The translations under genes were made by a program, and so were the position numbers. The notes beneath the pieces were generated by a model, which was given only the letters and a program-made list of their open reading frames with translations, was not told where the DNA came from and ran no database searches. From Prostheceraeus crozeri (taxonomy: Eukaryota; Platyhelminthes; Polycladida; Euryleptidae), in the NCBI GenBank assembly GCA_907163375.1, contig CAJQUW010015437.1:992001-1056000 (forward strand): a stretch of 64,000 nt of DNA, in the 5' to 3' direction. Of this stretch, positions 11,156 through 21,339 are shown one piece after another (position 1 is the stretch's first letter; every line of letters begins with the position of its first letter).

Positions 11156-11270
11156 TATCAAGTTGTGCAGAAGTTTTTACTGCAACACAGGTTGATGAAG
11201 TGATAATGTAGTCTTCATCTAAATTAGAATCATTCTGATTGGTTGTTGAGGAATTCTTTGTTGAAAAACA

Positions 11271-11278
11271 TATAAAAG
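11271..11278 (+). promoter_or_regulatory. TATA box of the second small plus-strand Polinton gene
   Basis: TATAAAAG, 45 bases before the ATG at 11,316. Confidence 0.6.
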
Positions 11279-11315
11279 TCAGAAAATTGAAGCAGTTATC
11301 ATTCTCATCTATCTC

Positions 11316-11504
11316 ATGATGGAAGGTACATCTCCCGCCTTAGAGATCTTCAACAAAATATTTGAAGTAGTTGACGAGTGGGATGAAGAGTGCAATCTGA
11401 AGGAGACTTGTGATAAAGGCAAGATTGAGCAAGTTGTGTGGTGTAATGGCGATTTTACACCAACAACAACGCGCGTGAGAAGAGCGCCCAATGCCCCAAA
11501 ATGA
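11316..11504 (+). CDS. Small Polinton accessory protein, 62 codons, unknown function
   Basis: Starts MMEGTSPALEIFNKIFEV, an acidic amphipathic helix-like stretch (VVDEWDEECNLKE), two further Cys residues and a basic end (TRVRRAPNAPK). It has its own TATA box (11,271) and AATAAA (11,589). It runs the same way as the gene at 10,598-10,873 and looks whole. I do not recognise it. Two adjacent short plus-strand units with full signals argue against chance frames. Confidence 0.5.
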   Translation: MMEGTSPALEIFNKIFEVVDEWDEECNLKETCDKGKIEQVVWCNGDFTPTTTRVRRAPNAPK

Positions 11505-11594
11505 CCAAGGTGCTACAAAGTGTACAATGACTTAGAGGTTATTCCGCTTGACTTTTCCTCGCTATAAAGTATATGTGCTTCAATCATAAATAAA

Positions 11595-12030
11595 CCTACA
11601 TACTGCATGTCTTTGTTTTGCAATGTATTTATCTAGAAATGGAAATAAATGGAGGAATTTAGATATGGGGTTAGTTAACATATTTGTTATCGGTCTACTT
11701 TTCTATCAAAAGGGATCGCACCATTAGAGAAGATAGAAAATGATTTCGTATACGTGTGGTGTAAGAGTGACCTCCCATTTCAACCCTTCATCATTTAGCC
11801 TCAATGATAGAGACAAGCAGAACTCATGGCTCATTCTCAGATAGCGTTGCTTCAATTGATTCACCCAAAATCATTTTTCATAGGTTGAATGATTTCTAGT
11901 AACTATGTTAAGTGTCTAGATGATAGGATATCTTATTCTAACAATAGCTCCCAATCGACTATATGCTTACTCAATGATCATTTCGAAGCCATGTAGTTTA
12001 TGTGAAGGAAAAACAACACTGTAATGATAC
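11595..12030. other. Polinton spacer between plus- and minus-strand genes
   Basis: AT-rich spacer. It includes a stretch (11,808-11,850, GATAGAGACAAGCAGAACTC...) that recurs in direct orientation at 21,242-21,283. A TTTATT near 12,033 is the minus-strand polyadenylation signal of the capsid-side genes. Confidence 0.6.
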
Positions 12031-12037
12031 ACATTTA

Positions 12038-12313
12038 TTAAAAAGAAATAAAAGCAATACACTTTGTAATAAGACGGTACATTACGTCTACCAAGTCAAA
12101 TTCTTCTTGATTGTGGGGCTGACTAGAAGGAGAGAAGAGGTCTAGCTCAACACACCGCTCCATCATAGCGTCCTTTGGAGACACACTCAGGAAGGCAGCC
12201 CTGATTGTATCAGTACTGTCCTCTTCATTGCTCACTATTTCATCGTCGGAAGTGATGATGGTTTCCTCATCCAACTGAAGCGGCTCGACCTCACCATCGT
12301 AAATAGTTTTCAC
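12038..12313 (-). CDS. Acidic Polinton frame next to the minor capsid region
   Basis: 91 codons rich in Asp/Glu (EPLQLDEETIITSDDEIVSN), ending in a hydrophobic tail. It touches the minor capsid region, so it may be a small separate gene or belong to that region; I cannot decide. Unknown function. Confidence 0.4.
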   Translation of the reverse strand: MKTIYDGEVEPLQLDEETIITSDDEIVSNEEDSTDTIRAAFLSVSPKDAMMERCVELDLFSPSSQPHNQEEFDLVDVMYRLITKCIAFISF

Positions 12314-13678
12314 TTGCCTCTTGCGTGGGGCACTGGATGGGACGTGGATGTTAAGCCATAATACTTCTCGTCGTAGAATATGTCACGTTTGAATCCTAAA
12401 ATCTTTGTTAACTCTTTTGAAATGTGAATGACCGTTTTACCATGTACACTGATACAGAATGTATTTGCTTTTGGATCATTGTCAAGATGATATGAGTGTA
12501 GATTTGATACACCCTTGTTCAAGTATGTACAAACATCATAGCCATTGCTATGATGTTTTGGAGGTATCGGTAACTTTTCATTTGGCTTCCATGTTAGACT
12601 GGGACGTAAAACAGGTTTGAAATAAAGGACCATTCGGCAATCAGATTGCTGTTCAGATGTTATTATCACATTCCCCCATTCATGGTGTGACCATCAGACG
12701 TCTGTATTTAAAGAGAGCAAATCGCGAAATTTAGAATTGATGTGAACAAATCCAATGTGTGAATGCTCATAATCATTTCGGAAATCAATCCTTTTTTTTG
12801 TGTACTCGAGTGATGGACATAGATAATCCATTTATTTCATTTACCTGTTTTATCAAGTCATCAACAGTACCAGATTTAAAAAGCACAAAGTGCTCATGCA
12901 TGCGATCAAGGGGAAGGGTAATATTAAAATTTTTCCTGTGCCAATGTGGATATTTCTTCATCTGCTTTGATACTTTCATGGACACTTGAGCTCTCAAAGG
13001 GAAGGCACCGCCTCCTTTTACTTCTGAAAATTTTGCGATAGGTAGAAAGAAACGTGATTTAAGATTCAATATCTTTTACAGAGGTCCACTCACATAAAAT
13101 CCATGGGAAATAGTAGCCGGTCTCATGTAGAGTGTAACTTTATGTAGATTTGGATCCATCTGCCAGAACCATAGATCCTTTGCCAAATCATTCATAACAT
13201 TCAATAGGCGTTGAATTTTCATATAATAGTATGATTGCTCTAAACGATGACGGAATGATGGGTTTGTAGGTTGTTTCCATTTCAGTGGTGAAGCATTTGT
13301 AGCAATGGGTATGTCTGTATCTGCAGTGATAATTAAAGTAGGACCATTTACAATCTCATCAACAGCTCGCTTTCCCCGACGGGTGTTTACTGTAGGAATA
13401 GAATTCCACTCTGCTGCATGTTCATTCAAGTTGTAGGTATGTACTTTGTCATTTCGCTCTAGTTTTGGAAAGTACAAATCTTGATTCACTGCAGTGCCTA
13501 ATGGAATCTCTTCATTTGCAATGGTTCTTATATTATTCACACAGCTCAAATCTTGCAGGGCTACTTCCCAATCACCATTTAAGTCAATCGGCTGTATTAA
13601 ATCAGTCTCAAACTCGGCAGCTGTATTTTCATATCGCTCAGGTTGAGCATCACTGGGAAACACTGCTGTAAACTTCAT
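12310..13678 (-). pseudogene. Polinton minor capsid (penton-like) protein region, broken
   Basis: The N-terminal part has the signature of Polinton penton proteins: MKFTAVFPSDAQPERY, then a NGDWEVALQDLSC block. Members of the family open with a (F/L)PSNAS-like stretch and a G-x-WEVAL-x-(E/D) strand. Further parts carry YPHWHRKNFNITLP and KPVLRPSLTWKP, in keeping with the single jelly-roll vertex protein of the capsid. Broken, about two or three breaks. It lies downstream of the major capsid gene, as in related elements. Confidence 0.7.
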
Positions 13679-13687
13679 GTTAAAGTA

Positions 13688-13957
13688 TCAACATAAAGCG
13701 TCGTTTGCTTGGGCGTTATGTCGCATGACATTGCGACCTGCTGCTTTCAATCTGTTCACAGTAGGCACTTTCTGTTGTCCTAGGAATTTGGTTAAGAGTG
13801 ATTGCCCTTTCACATAAAGTACTCCCCTAAGTACGCTTGTACTGCCTTCTTTCATATTGCGATAGTTGATACAACCAAATATTACTTGATATCTTGGTCT
13901 TCTACGTTCAAAATCTGCAAGGGTATGAAATATTTCACGTTTCATTGATGAACTCAC
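13688..13957 (-). CDS. Small conserved-looking Polinton protein
   Basis: 90 codons: MSSSMKREIFHTLADFERRR, then YQVIFGCINYRN, then basic C-terminal sequence. It sits between the penton-like region and a membrane-anchored small protein. The frame looks whole. I recall similar small proteins beside capsid genes in Polintons, but the function is unknown. Confidence 0.45.
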   Translation of the reverse strand: MSSSMKREIFHTLADFERRRPRYQVIFGCINYRNMKEGSTSVLRGVLYVKGQSLLTKFLGQQKVPTVNRLKAAGRNVMRHNAQANDALC

Positions 13958-13964
13958 ACCACAG

Positions 13965-14276
13965 CTATTTTTTTAATTCCATTGCAATGCGACGTACAGG
14001 ACTGATCAAATCGATGCCGCCTACAGGCGATCGCTTAAAGCCATAATCTGTTAACACCATTTCCCACGCATGACCCATTCGCTGACGTAAAATCTGAAGT
14101 CTGTAAGCATGATTTGGCCAAGGATCGGCTATGTCGGAAAGAATTACATCTTCAATAGGTCTTGTTGCATGAATAGGTGATTTGATGAGACGAACTGCGT
14201 CATCTAATCCTCGTCCCGCTAATGTCACTATTGCAAATGATAATATGATGATGAATCTTAACATGACTTCGTCCAT
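13965..14276 (-). CDS. Small Polinton protein with N-terminal signal or anchor
   Basis: 103 codons. It begins with MLRFIIILSFAIVTLAG (after an upstream MDEV), a clear hydrophobic signal-like helix. Then comes a soluble part with PWPNHAYRLQILRQRMGHAW. The frame looks whole. It may be a minor membrane or virion protein. Family not recognised. Confidence 0.5.
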   Translation of the reverse strand: MDEVMLRFIIILSFAIVTLAGRGLDDAVRLIKSPIHATRPIEDVILSDIADPWPNHAYRLQILRQRMGHAWEMVLTDYGFKRSPVGGIDLISPVRRIAMELKK

Positions 14277-14341
14277 TTCTTATGAATGCTTTGCTTAAAC
14301 GAGAAGACTAAGCAAACGTTTTGCTATGTCTAAAGCTAACC

Positions 14342-14644
14342 ATGATTGCCAAGCTCTCTTCTCAGTGTCACGTGACATGGAAGGCTCGACGCATTACCTT
14401 TAACGATACTCATCGACAAGTTAATATAAGTTTATCACCTTTTCAAATGGATAACCTCCACGATGCTTTGCATATCATGCATCATCTAATGTACTATATC
14501 CCTCTAGGTGGACGTCTATTCATTATTCGACGAGATTTCATTGCTCTTCATGATCCATATGGTGTTACAACATATTCAAATACAACATATTCAATCACAT
14601 CATCTACTTTTCCATTAAAGTATAATAAAGAAAACAAATTTTAA
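14342..14644 (+). CDS. Plus-strand Polinton gene convergent with the protease
   Basis: About 100 codons from MIAKLSSQCHVTWKARR to a Tyr/Thr/Ser-rich end. It contains SPFQMDNLHDALHIMHHLMY, a probable amphipathic helix. AATAAA at 14,624 overlaps the last codons, and the protease gene's polyadenylation signal (TTTATT near 14,652) lies just beyond, so the two genes meet tail to tail with signals packed together. Function unknown. The frame looks whole. Confidence 0.5.
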   Translation: MIAKLSSQCHVTWKARRITFNDTHRQVNISLSPFQMDNLHDALHIMHHLMYYIPLGGRLFIIRRDFIALHDPYGVTTYSNTTYSITSSTFPLKYNKENKF

Positions 14645-14654
14645 TCGCACATAT

Positions 14655-15093
14655 TTATTGAAGGCTTTTATAAAAGTTACGAATGCGCTTTTCATTGACA
14701 AGGTTATCATGTGAAAAATGTTTACAAATGTCATGTAAAGAGTCATAATGTAGTCGTTGTATTACAAAGTAGAGGGCATATGCTCCACATGTTGAAGACA
14801 AGGGATGTTGATAGGCCAAACCATTGCAAATCCATTTTCGTGAATGACGGTTCATGAAGCGTGTAACATAATCACAGTTTGGTAAGGCCAATGAATCAAA
14901 GATTTCACCGCAATAGTTTTTATCAATAAACAAAACTTTCCAGTGTTCGCCGGGTAAGTGTGCTGTATCAGTATTCATGATAATGAATGAGGGTGGTTTT
15001 GGTAAAACTGTGGGTATATTATTAATCGAAAACACATCTCGAAATGTTACAACAGTGCGTTCATCACCACTCTCTCTAGCTCTGCATCAGATA
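14655..15093 (-). pseudogene. Polinton adenain-like cysteine protease (PRO), broken
   Basis: Shows MSWLSDAELERVV at the N-terminus, then DTAHLPGEHWKVLFI (His of the dyad), FDSLALPNCDYV and SSTCGAYALYFV (nucleophile Cys in a CGxYA context). That is the layout of the adenovirus-type maturation protease found in all Polintons; its role is cleavage of capsid precursors. Broken, about one break. It lies just downstream of the major capsid gene. Confidence 0.85.
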
Positions 15094-15102
15094 ACCAACT
15101 CA

Positions 15103-16385
15103 TTAACTTGTATCAGAAGCGGAAACGTCACGTAGCCTGTTAATTCGAATGGTGGAATCGAACACAGCATAGATTAGTATATTGACTGTTTTCGTCAAAT
15201 CTTTTTCAAAAAAGAATTCTAGTTTAAGACCCTTCGTGGCAGTGCCCGGAAAATAAGGAGCACCTGCTTCATTATTTGCTGTCAAATCAAATGCATAAAG
15301 CGTATAACCTTTAGCAAATTCATCATAGGTCAAACCATTGGTGTCATCAGTATTCCAGTATTTAAATGTCTCCATAGTATTTTGATATGAGCGAGAATAA
15401 TGTCCATTAGCAAAGTCTGGGCAAAAAGGAGTACCAGGAATGCAATCAGTATCACGATACAATCCGATTTGATTTAAACCAAAGTGTTCAAAGTTGAGGG
15501 GATTCTTCGACATATATTACCATTGTATGCATCATTTGCAATCAATCCCACAATGATCATTTTTGGTGATTGTATAGGAAACAAACTATCTTTAACAAAG
15601 CTCTCTTGCGCACGAGGAATGGTGAAACTATGGATCTCAGTATGATTTACATCATAAAGAGCATCATACTTCTTCAAACCCATCTCGTGACCATTAATCA
15701 CCGAAGGATTCACTGTCATTCGTCGCACATAAAGTCTAACACCTTCAAACACAATCTTAAACTCAGTCTTTGCTCCATAAGAATTCAATACAAATTTAGG
15801 ATCGTTCGGCAAGAGATGAACTCGCATGTCTACTTTTGACATTAAGAAACGTAATTGACGGAAAAAGTCCAAGTATAGGGGACCATATAATTCACACACC
15901 CTGCTTTCAGCAGTCCACTTTTCACGAGTGACAAATCCCTTGTTTTTGTCACTATCAAATTTACCAGCTTCATCTTTACACCAACCCATAACAGCCATGT
16001 GACTCTTTTGTGCTTGTGGCTGGAACTGCATGACTGTTGAAAAATAACCGAGATAGGGATAACTGTGTTGACCACCTTCAACCCGAGTTTCACCAATGGT
16101 CAATGATACATCCTTGAAGAGCGTTGCTATTGCCAAGTTATTCACGGCTACTTTGTCCTTATCATCAAGGTTGGTGCCGTCCTTATTTACTATCTTAAAC
16201 TTAACATGTAGATTGATGTCATTTACATCGATGTACTCAGCATCATTTCCTGGTATTAAAAACTCAATGACACTACCGGAATCGGTACTTGTCTGTGGGT
16301 AACGAATGGATACATAATTTCTAATGATATCCGTCTGTATAGGTGTTCTACCAACTAGGCAAAGGGATGAGGTTTTACATTCCAT
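15103..16385 (-). pseudogene. Polinton major capsid protein (double jelly roll), broken
   Basis: About 430 codons. Family marks include VSIRYPQTSTDSGSVIEFLI near the start, FKDVSLTIGETRVEGG, WTAESRVCELYGPLYLDFF, then a late block with a NIGLYRDT-like turn and FFFEKDLTKTVNILIYAVFD. These match the Polinton and adintovirus double jelly-roll hexon-like protein in order and length. Broken, about one break. It neighbours the core protein upstream and the protease downstream, the usual order. Confidence 0.88.
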
Positions 16386-16387
16386 AA

Positions 16388-16764
16388 TTAAAACAGTCCA
16401 CGTCGTCTGCGTTTGCTAGGAGGTATACGAGATGCTCTTCGCTTACGTTTGCCTGAAGTAGAGAGTGGATTGATATGACTGATGCCAGCCTTACCGACAT
16501 TCTTCAAATGCTGTATTCCATGACGCTTTAGCGATTCACGAATCGGCAATCTTCCTGAAAGCGCATCACTTGCTACATCTGCTGCTAATCCTACAGCTTC
16601 CTTTAAGGCTGATTTTCCCACATTTGCGATAGTGGGGAGCATCATACCTTTGACAGCACCCAATAGACTACACCTTTTTGACGTCTCGATCGAGCATAAA
16701 CGGGAAAGCCAGCTCCATGATTAGCATAGGAGGGAGCAGAATAAAACGTAGCAGTTTGATCCAT
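16388..16764 (-). pseudogene. Polinton pVI/pX-like basic membrane-active core protein, broken
   Basis: Opens MDQTATFYSAPSYANHGAGF, followed by FPVYARSRRQKG and an Ala/Gly helix (VGLAADVASDALSGRLP). It closes with an Arg/Lys tail (RRASRIPPSKRRRR). The combination of a GxGFPVY-type opening, an amphipathic helix and a basic tail is seen in small core proteins next to the Polinton major capsid gene. Broken, about one break. Confidence 0.65.
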
Positions 16765-16805
16765 AGGTATTTATTTATTTATATTTACACAATTCATTAC
16801 TTTGC

Positions 16806-17870
16806 TTAGGAACGTTGACTAACACGATAAAGGTCAGAATGACAAATCCAACTGTTCATTAAATTTGGATAGCCAGCCCATTTCACCAGGGTCTACTTTT
16901 CTTCTTGTCGCATTTGGTGACGAAGTATCTTTTCAACCATGTAGTCATCATCTTCTTTGGTGATGGGCGTTATCTCATGACGATAAAAAACTCCCTTCAA
17001 TCTCTTCACCATGATAATCACGAAGCTTGTAGGTAGTGGGCTTGAATTTCTTGTTAACCTCAGAGACATTAAATATTTCTTCCGTCCAATTGGGAAGATA
17101 TCCTTTCGCAAACACGCTTTTCACCTTGGAAATGCGAACTTTGTCACCAACCTGAATGTCACGTTTGCCTTGTGATGGTTGCTTGCGTTTAGCATTGATT
17201 TCACGGATTGTATCCACCATGTCTGGAGTTATGTCAGCAGGTTTGTGACCAATCATGCGATGAACAGAATGATTGTAAGCGTGTACAGTATCTTGTAATA
17301 CATCCGTCCACTTTTGTGTTACTTTTGCAGTCAAATGGCGCCATAGACGAGTTTTCAGTGTACGATTAAAGCGTTCGACCACTGCAGCCTTGTATGCACT
17401 TTTCACACTAAACAGCTCAATGTTGTGTTCGCGAAATAAAGCGCGCACATGTCTGTTTTCAAACTCTTTCCCTTGATCAGTCTGAATACGTGTGGGAATG
17501 CGTCCTTCACTGAAAATATTTTGGAAAGTCTCGGCCACTTCTTCACCACGCTTTGTCTTGAGTGGTTGAATCCAAGCATAACGGGAAAATAGGTCAATGA
17601 CAGTTAGGAGAAAGCGATAACCTTTATTCTTTTTAGCTAATAAAGAACCATCAGCCAAATCGGCTTGCCATTGTTCATCAATATCATGAACGATATAAGA
17701 ACGGGTAGGATAACGTTTTCGAGTTTGTGTGTGCAATGTATTTAACCATCTTTTAACCATCTCTTCACTTGTTTCTGTGAATAACCACTTGCTTGTGACA
17801 ACTTTTTCACCGAAGCATAACCTGCATAATGCTTTGGGTTATAGTAAATTGATTTCAGATGTTCATCCAT
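16806..17870 (-). pseudogene. Polinton retroviral-type integrase with chromodomain (INT), broken
   Basis: N-terminal helix-turn-helix-like part (HYAGYASVKKLSQASGYS), then the DDE core: WQADLADGSLL, TVIDLFSRYAWIQPLK, IQTDQGKEFENRHV and VERFNRTLKTRLWRH (catalytic D, D and E in place). After an SH3-like barrel (KVRISKVKSVFAKGYLPNW) comes a chromodomain-like end with DDYMVEKILRHQ and WAGYPNLMNSW. It inserts the element into chromosomal DNA. Broken, about two or three breaks. Confidence 0.88.
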
Positions 17871-17876
17871 CGTCTA

Positions 17877-18071
17877 TTAAGAGGGATCGTTTATTTGCCT
17901 CAAAGTATCAGTCTTTTTCTCCTCTAGGGTTTGCGTTTGTGTTTGAGACCGGCTTTTGATACTTTTTTGAGCCGCCTTGTATGAATCACTTTTACAACAT
18001 GTACTTAAGCAGTTCAATGACACACGAATGTTTGGCAACTCTGAACATGGGATGCAACATAGCTTCTTCAT
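17877..18071 (-). CDS. Small Cys-rich Polinton frame
   Basis: 64 codons: MKKLCCIPCSELPNIRVSLN, then CLSTCCKSDSYK and a Gln/Thr/Lys-rich end. Five or six Cys residues lie in the first 30 positions. It sits between the integrase and a conserved Polinton gene. Function unknown; it could be chance, but spacing and lack of overlap fit a real gene. Confidence 0.4.
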   Translation of the reverse strand: MKKLCCIPCSELPNIRVSLNCLSTCCKSDSYKAAQKSIKSRSQTQTQTLEEKKTDTLRQINDPS

Positions 18072-18072
18072 A

Positions 18073-18640
18073 TTAGAAGTCTGTGATAAAATCAAATGAT
18101 GGATAACGTGTTGAAGGTTTTGGTATACGCTTCGGCAACTTCTCGGGTGTTTTCAAAGTTTGCTTGATTCTCTTTTTAGGTCTCTCTACACTTTGCAACT
18201 TTATCTTCCTAGGTGTAGAATCATTTTTCATTTCCTGTAAGGTATCACGACTAAGAATTGCCTTTGGAACATTGAATTTCTTCATACTTTTTAAAAAGAA
18301 CTCCCACCCTGTAGGTGTAAAGTGACGACGACGATCACGAACAGCATAATTGATTAAATCTTCCACTCTTGAGTCCCCAATGACTCCACCATCATCACCT
18401 ACCACTTCACCTCGTTGAGTGATTTTCAAGTTGGGTTCGAGACTTCGATATATGCTCAGTGCGCGATTGCAATAGGGTTAGGGTGAACCAAGCGAAAGAT
18501 CATTGCGAATTTTTTCTTTCAATTGTTTCATTTCTTCTAAGGTAGAACTCTGCTTCATCAAACGATCATATGGATTTTTACTTTGTACAGCTTCTTGTTC
18601 ATATTGCTGATTAAGTTGTAACATTTGATTTGCCTAAGGT
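18073..18640 (-). pseudogene. Conserved Polinton protein of unknown function, broken
   Basis: The part with ITQRGEVVGDDGGVIGDSRV, a DLINYAVRDRRRHFTPTG block and a FFLKSMKKFNVP motif is shared by many Polintons upstream of the integrase. The N-terminal side is a charged coiled-coil-like stretch (TLEEMKQLKEKIRNDL). No activity is known to me. Broken, about one break. Confidence 0.55.
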
Positions 18641-18662
18641 TGTTGAACACTCTGCATTGTAG

Positions 18663-19340
18663 TCAGATGTATACGAGCGTATATTCTTCTTGTGGAATAG
18701 CAATCATGCGTTGAAAACCACTCAACAATTTATATATGATCATGGGTTTCTCAAAGAGATGACTGCGTAAGCGATAATCCCCAGGACACTCCTGGGTAAA
18801 GTCCAAAAATAAATAATTATAGGGGTTTTCCGTAGCAGCCTCAAATACTTCAATTAAGGCTTTTGACTTGCGAGGAACAACTTTTCGAGATAGGAATTCA
18901 ACTTGACTTTTATCACGAGGATTTTTAAAGATGATGTAGTAATACGTGTTTAGACTTCGAGTCCGTGCTTCCTTTCCACTTGGAAAAAGATTTTGCATAA
19001 TAAAAATGATAAAGCATGGTTTGTGATGAGCAGCCTTGGTAAACATAGCAGTTACTTCTTGTGAGTTCTTACTCTCATTAAGTAAATCATCAAGAATGAT
19101 GATATCATAGGGTTGAATATCAGCAGTGCTGATAATCCCCGGTTGAACCAAGTAACCCTTACCAACCAATTCACGATGTAAGTTATGTTGATAAATTCCA
19201 TAGCACTAAACAACACGATTCGGTATGCAGTGAAAAATCTCATTACGTCGCTCCAACAATTACAATGTTAAATGTGTCTTCCCACTATGAGAGGGTCCTA
19301 CGATACACATAGTGCGATTACAGCGTAAACGGAAATCCAT
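18663..19340 (-). pseudogene. Polinton genome-packaging ATPase (FtsK/HerA type), broken
   Basis: Walker A motif CIVGPSHSGKTHLTL near 19,285-19,315 and Walker B DIIILDDLLNES near 19,090. These are followed by FTKAAHHKPCFIIFIMQNLF, the sensor-like (x)QN strand typical of the A32-like packaging ATPases of Polintons and adintoviruses. The C-terminal part is TQECPGDYRLRSHLF. Its job in the family is pumping DNA into the capsid. Broken, about two breaks. Confidence 0.85.
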
Positions 19341-19387
19341 GTTGATTTTGATGAAAAGTCATACCATTTAACTTAGTATCTATCCAT

Positions 19388-19780
19388 CAATGGCTTTATT
19401 CGCGAGAGCACCAGCTAATCCTCCCAAAGCAGGACCGGCAGTTGCCATGATGATAGGCGCTAAAAGTGGTAAGAAGCCACCATGTTGTGATAATAGTTTG
19501 CGCTTTGTAGGAAATGATGTTTTGGATTGCTCAAGGTGCGAAGAACTTTACCATGTCTGGCAATTGCATTGGCCTTTTTGCTATTTAATGTCATATAACG
19601 CACTTTTCGTATTTCCGCGCACATTCTACGAATGAAGGCATTGTTTGCCAGCTTCATTGCCTCACATCGATGAGATGGTTTTAATTTTAATAAGCGACGA
19701 AGAGTGAGACAGAATTTTTTGCTTGCATTTGATTGACACTTTTTTCTGCGCGAACGGTGAGATGAACGACGTCTAGCCAT
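19388..19780 (-). pseudogene. Polinton basic core protein with hydrophobic Gly-rich tail, broken
   Basis: Starts MARRRSSHRSRRKKCQSNAS, a DNA-binding type stretch, then SHRCEAMKLANNAFIRRMCA. It ends in GGFLPLLAPIIMATAGPALG plus a further GALA tail. An Arg-rich head with a GGFLP(x)LLAP(x) tail occurs in small core proteins of Polintons and adintoviruses, comparable in layout to adenovirus core or membrane-active peptides. Broken, about one break. Confidence 0.6.
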
Positions 19781-19814
19781 TTTTACAGGTGGATGTTAGA
19801 GTGTTCTTTGCTTA

Positions 19815-20440
19815 AACACGACAGCAGCGTCGAAATATCACCGTCGTAAACGCAATGAAATAGAGGAAGACATTGAGTACAGCACTAGTCAAAAAAACAA
19901 TACGCTGAGAACAGCCACAGTACCAGTGGGATAGTCAGAAGCAGATACATGTGTGGGTAACTGTAATGTATCATTCAGTGAGGTTCAATGGAAACAGTTC
20001 AGCTGTGTCGTTTGCTGATATGTTATGAGCCAGACATGAACAATCTGTTTGTACGATGATGCTTGTAAAGTTTAATGCCTTTGCATCAATTGTGCTTAAG
20101 TGGAGAAGGCTTCCCATAAGCAACGTGTAGAATACATAACTCCAAGCAAGATAATGAAAGAAGACCATGATGTAACAGTGATGAAAGTGTATTCGTAAAC
20201 TGCTTTGGTTTACAATTATAAGATAGCATATAGTCAACATCTTCACAGTTTGCGTGAATGATGATGGCATTACTCAAACGATGTATCATCTCTCTACAAT
20301 CACTGGATGATAATAGTTTTTCCTACACAAGAATCCACTGCCTTGTATAATCATGCTTTCTCTTTTCAATGAGACGGTGATACAGTGGTGTCATGGTCAT
20401 AGATGACTGTTCTAAATTCGACAAGGATTGCATCAAAATC
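19815..20440 (-). pseudogene. Polinton cargo gene with membrane anchor, possibly Bcl-2-like, broken
   Basis: A weak helical protein: a stretch SMTMTPLYHRLIEKRKHDY, then FTNTLSSLLHHGLLSLSC followed by CILHVAYG, then a C-terminal hydrophobic segment (PTGTVAVLSVLFF and more). A helix pair, a G-x-x-S-x-S-(x)-L block and a C-terminal anchor are what a diverged Bcl-2 fold would show, and adintoviruses are reported to carry Bcl-2 homologues. The match is faint. A plain membrane protein is equally possible. Broken, perhaps two breaks. Confidence 0.3.
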
Positions 20441-20981
20441 ATTTATATACATTGACTGTTGAAATTATTTCTTGATCACAGATGGGGCACAACATAGTTT
20501 CCAAAAGTACATAGCACGTAGAACACATAACAGCATGACAACATGGTAAAAAGAGAAGGGACCGTTCCCTTTTAAAACACTCAACGCAGTTCCGTTCACA
20601 TAATAATTTAAACGTCTCTTCTTCCAATTTCTTTCTGAAGTCACGTTTATTGCTAGAGCTACTTGACAAATCAGCTGCAAATGTCACTTTTTTTCTTTTT
20701 CACTCCAGATCGCACCAATTTCATCCTCCTATTTCCATTATCATTACATTGCAGCATGGAAAATCCTCTATCCATCTTCGATCCAAATGATGATTCATAG
20801 CATGTTCCTCTAGATCCATTAGTCTTTCAACTAAAGCGCCAGCTTTAATATTTTCATTTACATTTGTAACACTTTCTATAGCCTTCAACGAATAACCAAG
20901 CTCTCTTGCTACAGACCATGAAGTTGAGAAACAAATGCAACATTTCATCTTCAAATGATGATGAGTGTCAGGAATGGACAC
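20439..20981 (-). pseudogene. Polinton IAP-like gene: UBA plus C-terminal RING finger, broken
   Basis: The C-terminus is a textbook IAP-type RING: CVECFKRERSLLFLPCCHAV, then MCSTCYVL and MLCPICDQEIISTVNVY (C3HC4 spacing, end close to the ...TVRxF end of IAPs). The upstream part, ARELGYSLKAIESVTNVNEN then AGALVERLMDLEEH, reads as a UBA domain, which precedes the RING in cellular IAPs. No BIR repeat is seen. In IAPs this pair gives ubiquitin-ligase activity and blocks apoptosis. A gene of this kind is cargo for a viral element and is likely host-derived. Broken, about one break. Confidence 0.72.
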
Positions 20982-20984
20982 TCA

Positions 20985-21119
20985 GTTGAATATGCTTGAT
21001 ATGACTTGTACACCTTTGACAGTATTGATGACTCAGTGTAGTCTAATACTTTACTTTCACAAACGTGTGTCACGGTAAAACTATTTGACTACACTAAACT
21101 TTGCTTTTGCAAACCACGA
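20985..21119. other. Polinton right subterminal spacer
   Basis: Spacer upstream of the IAP-like gene. It holds several ACTTTG/CTTTC runs and may contain that gene's promoter, though no clear TATA box is visible on the minus strand. Confidence 0.3.
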
Positions 21120-21232
21120 TACACTTTCTGACTACTTTCACAACAGCTTGTTCACTAGCGAAGAGAGAAATGAACTTGTGGTTGCGTGTGGCGCATGAAT
21201 GTCCCTTCCAATTCATTTCATTTATCATTTCG
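21120..21232 (-). repeat. Subterminal inverted repeat, right copy
   Basis: Partner of 11,041-11,155. The shared core is GTGGTTGCGTGTGGCGCATG. Confidence 0.75.
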
Positions 21233-21339
21233 TCTCCGTGATAGAGACAGTTCTTAAAAGAACTCATGGCTCATTCTCGCATATATGGCTAACTATCAGG
21301 AGACAAGTGCAATGGAGATTTTATGAGGCAACCTGTGGC

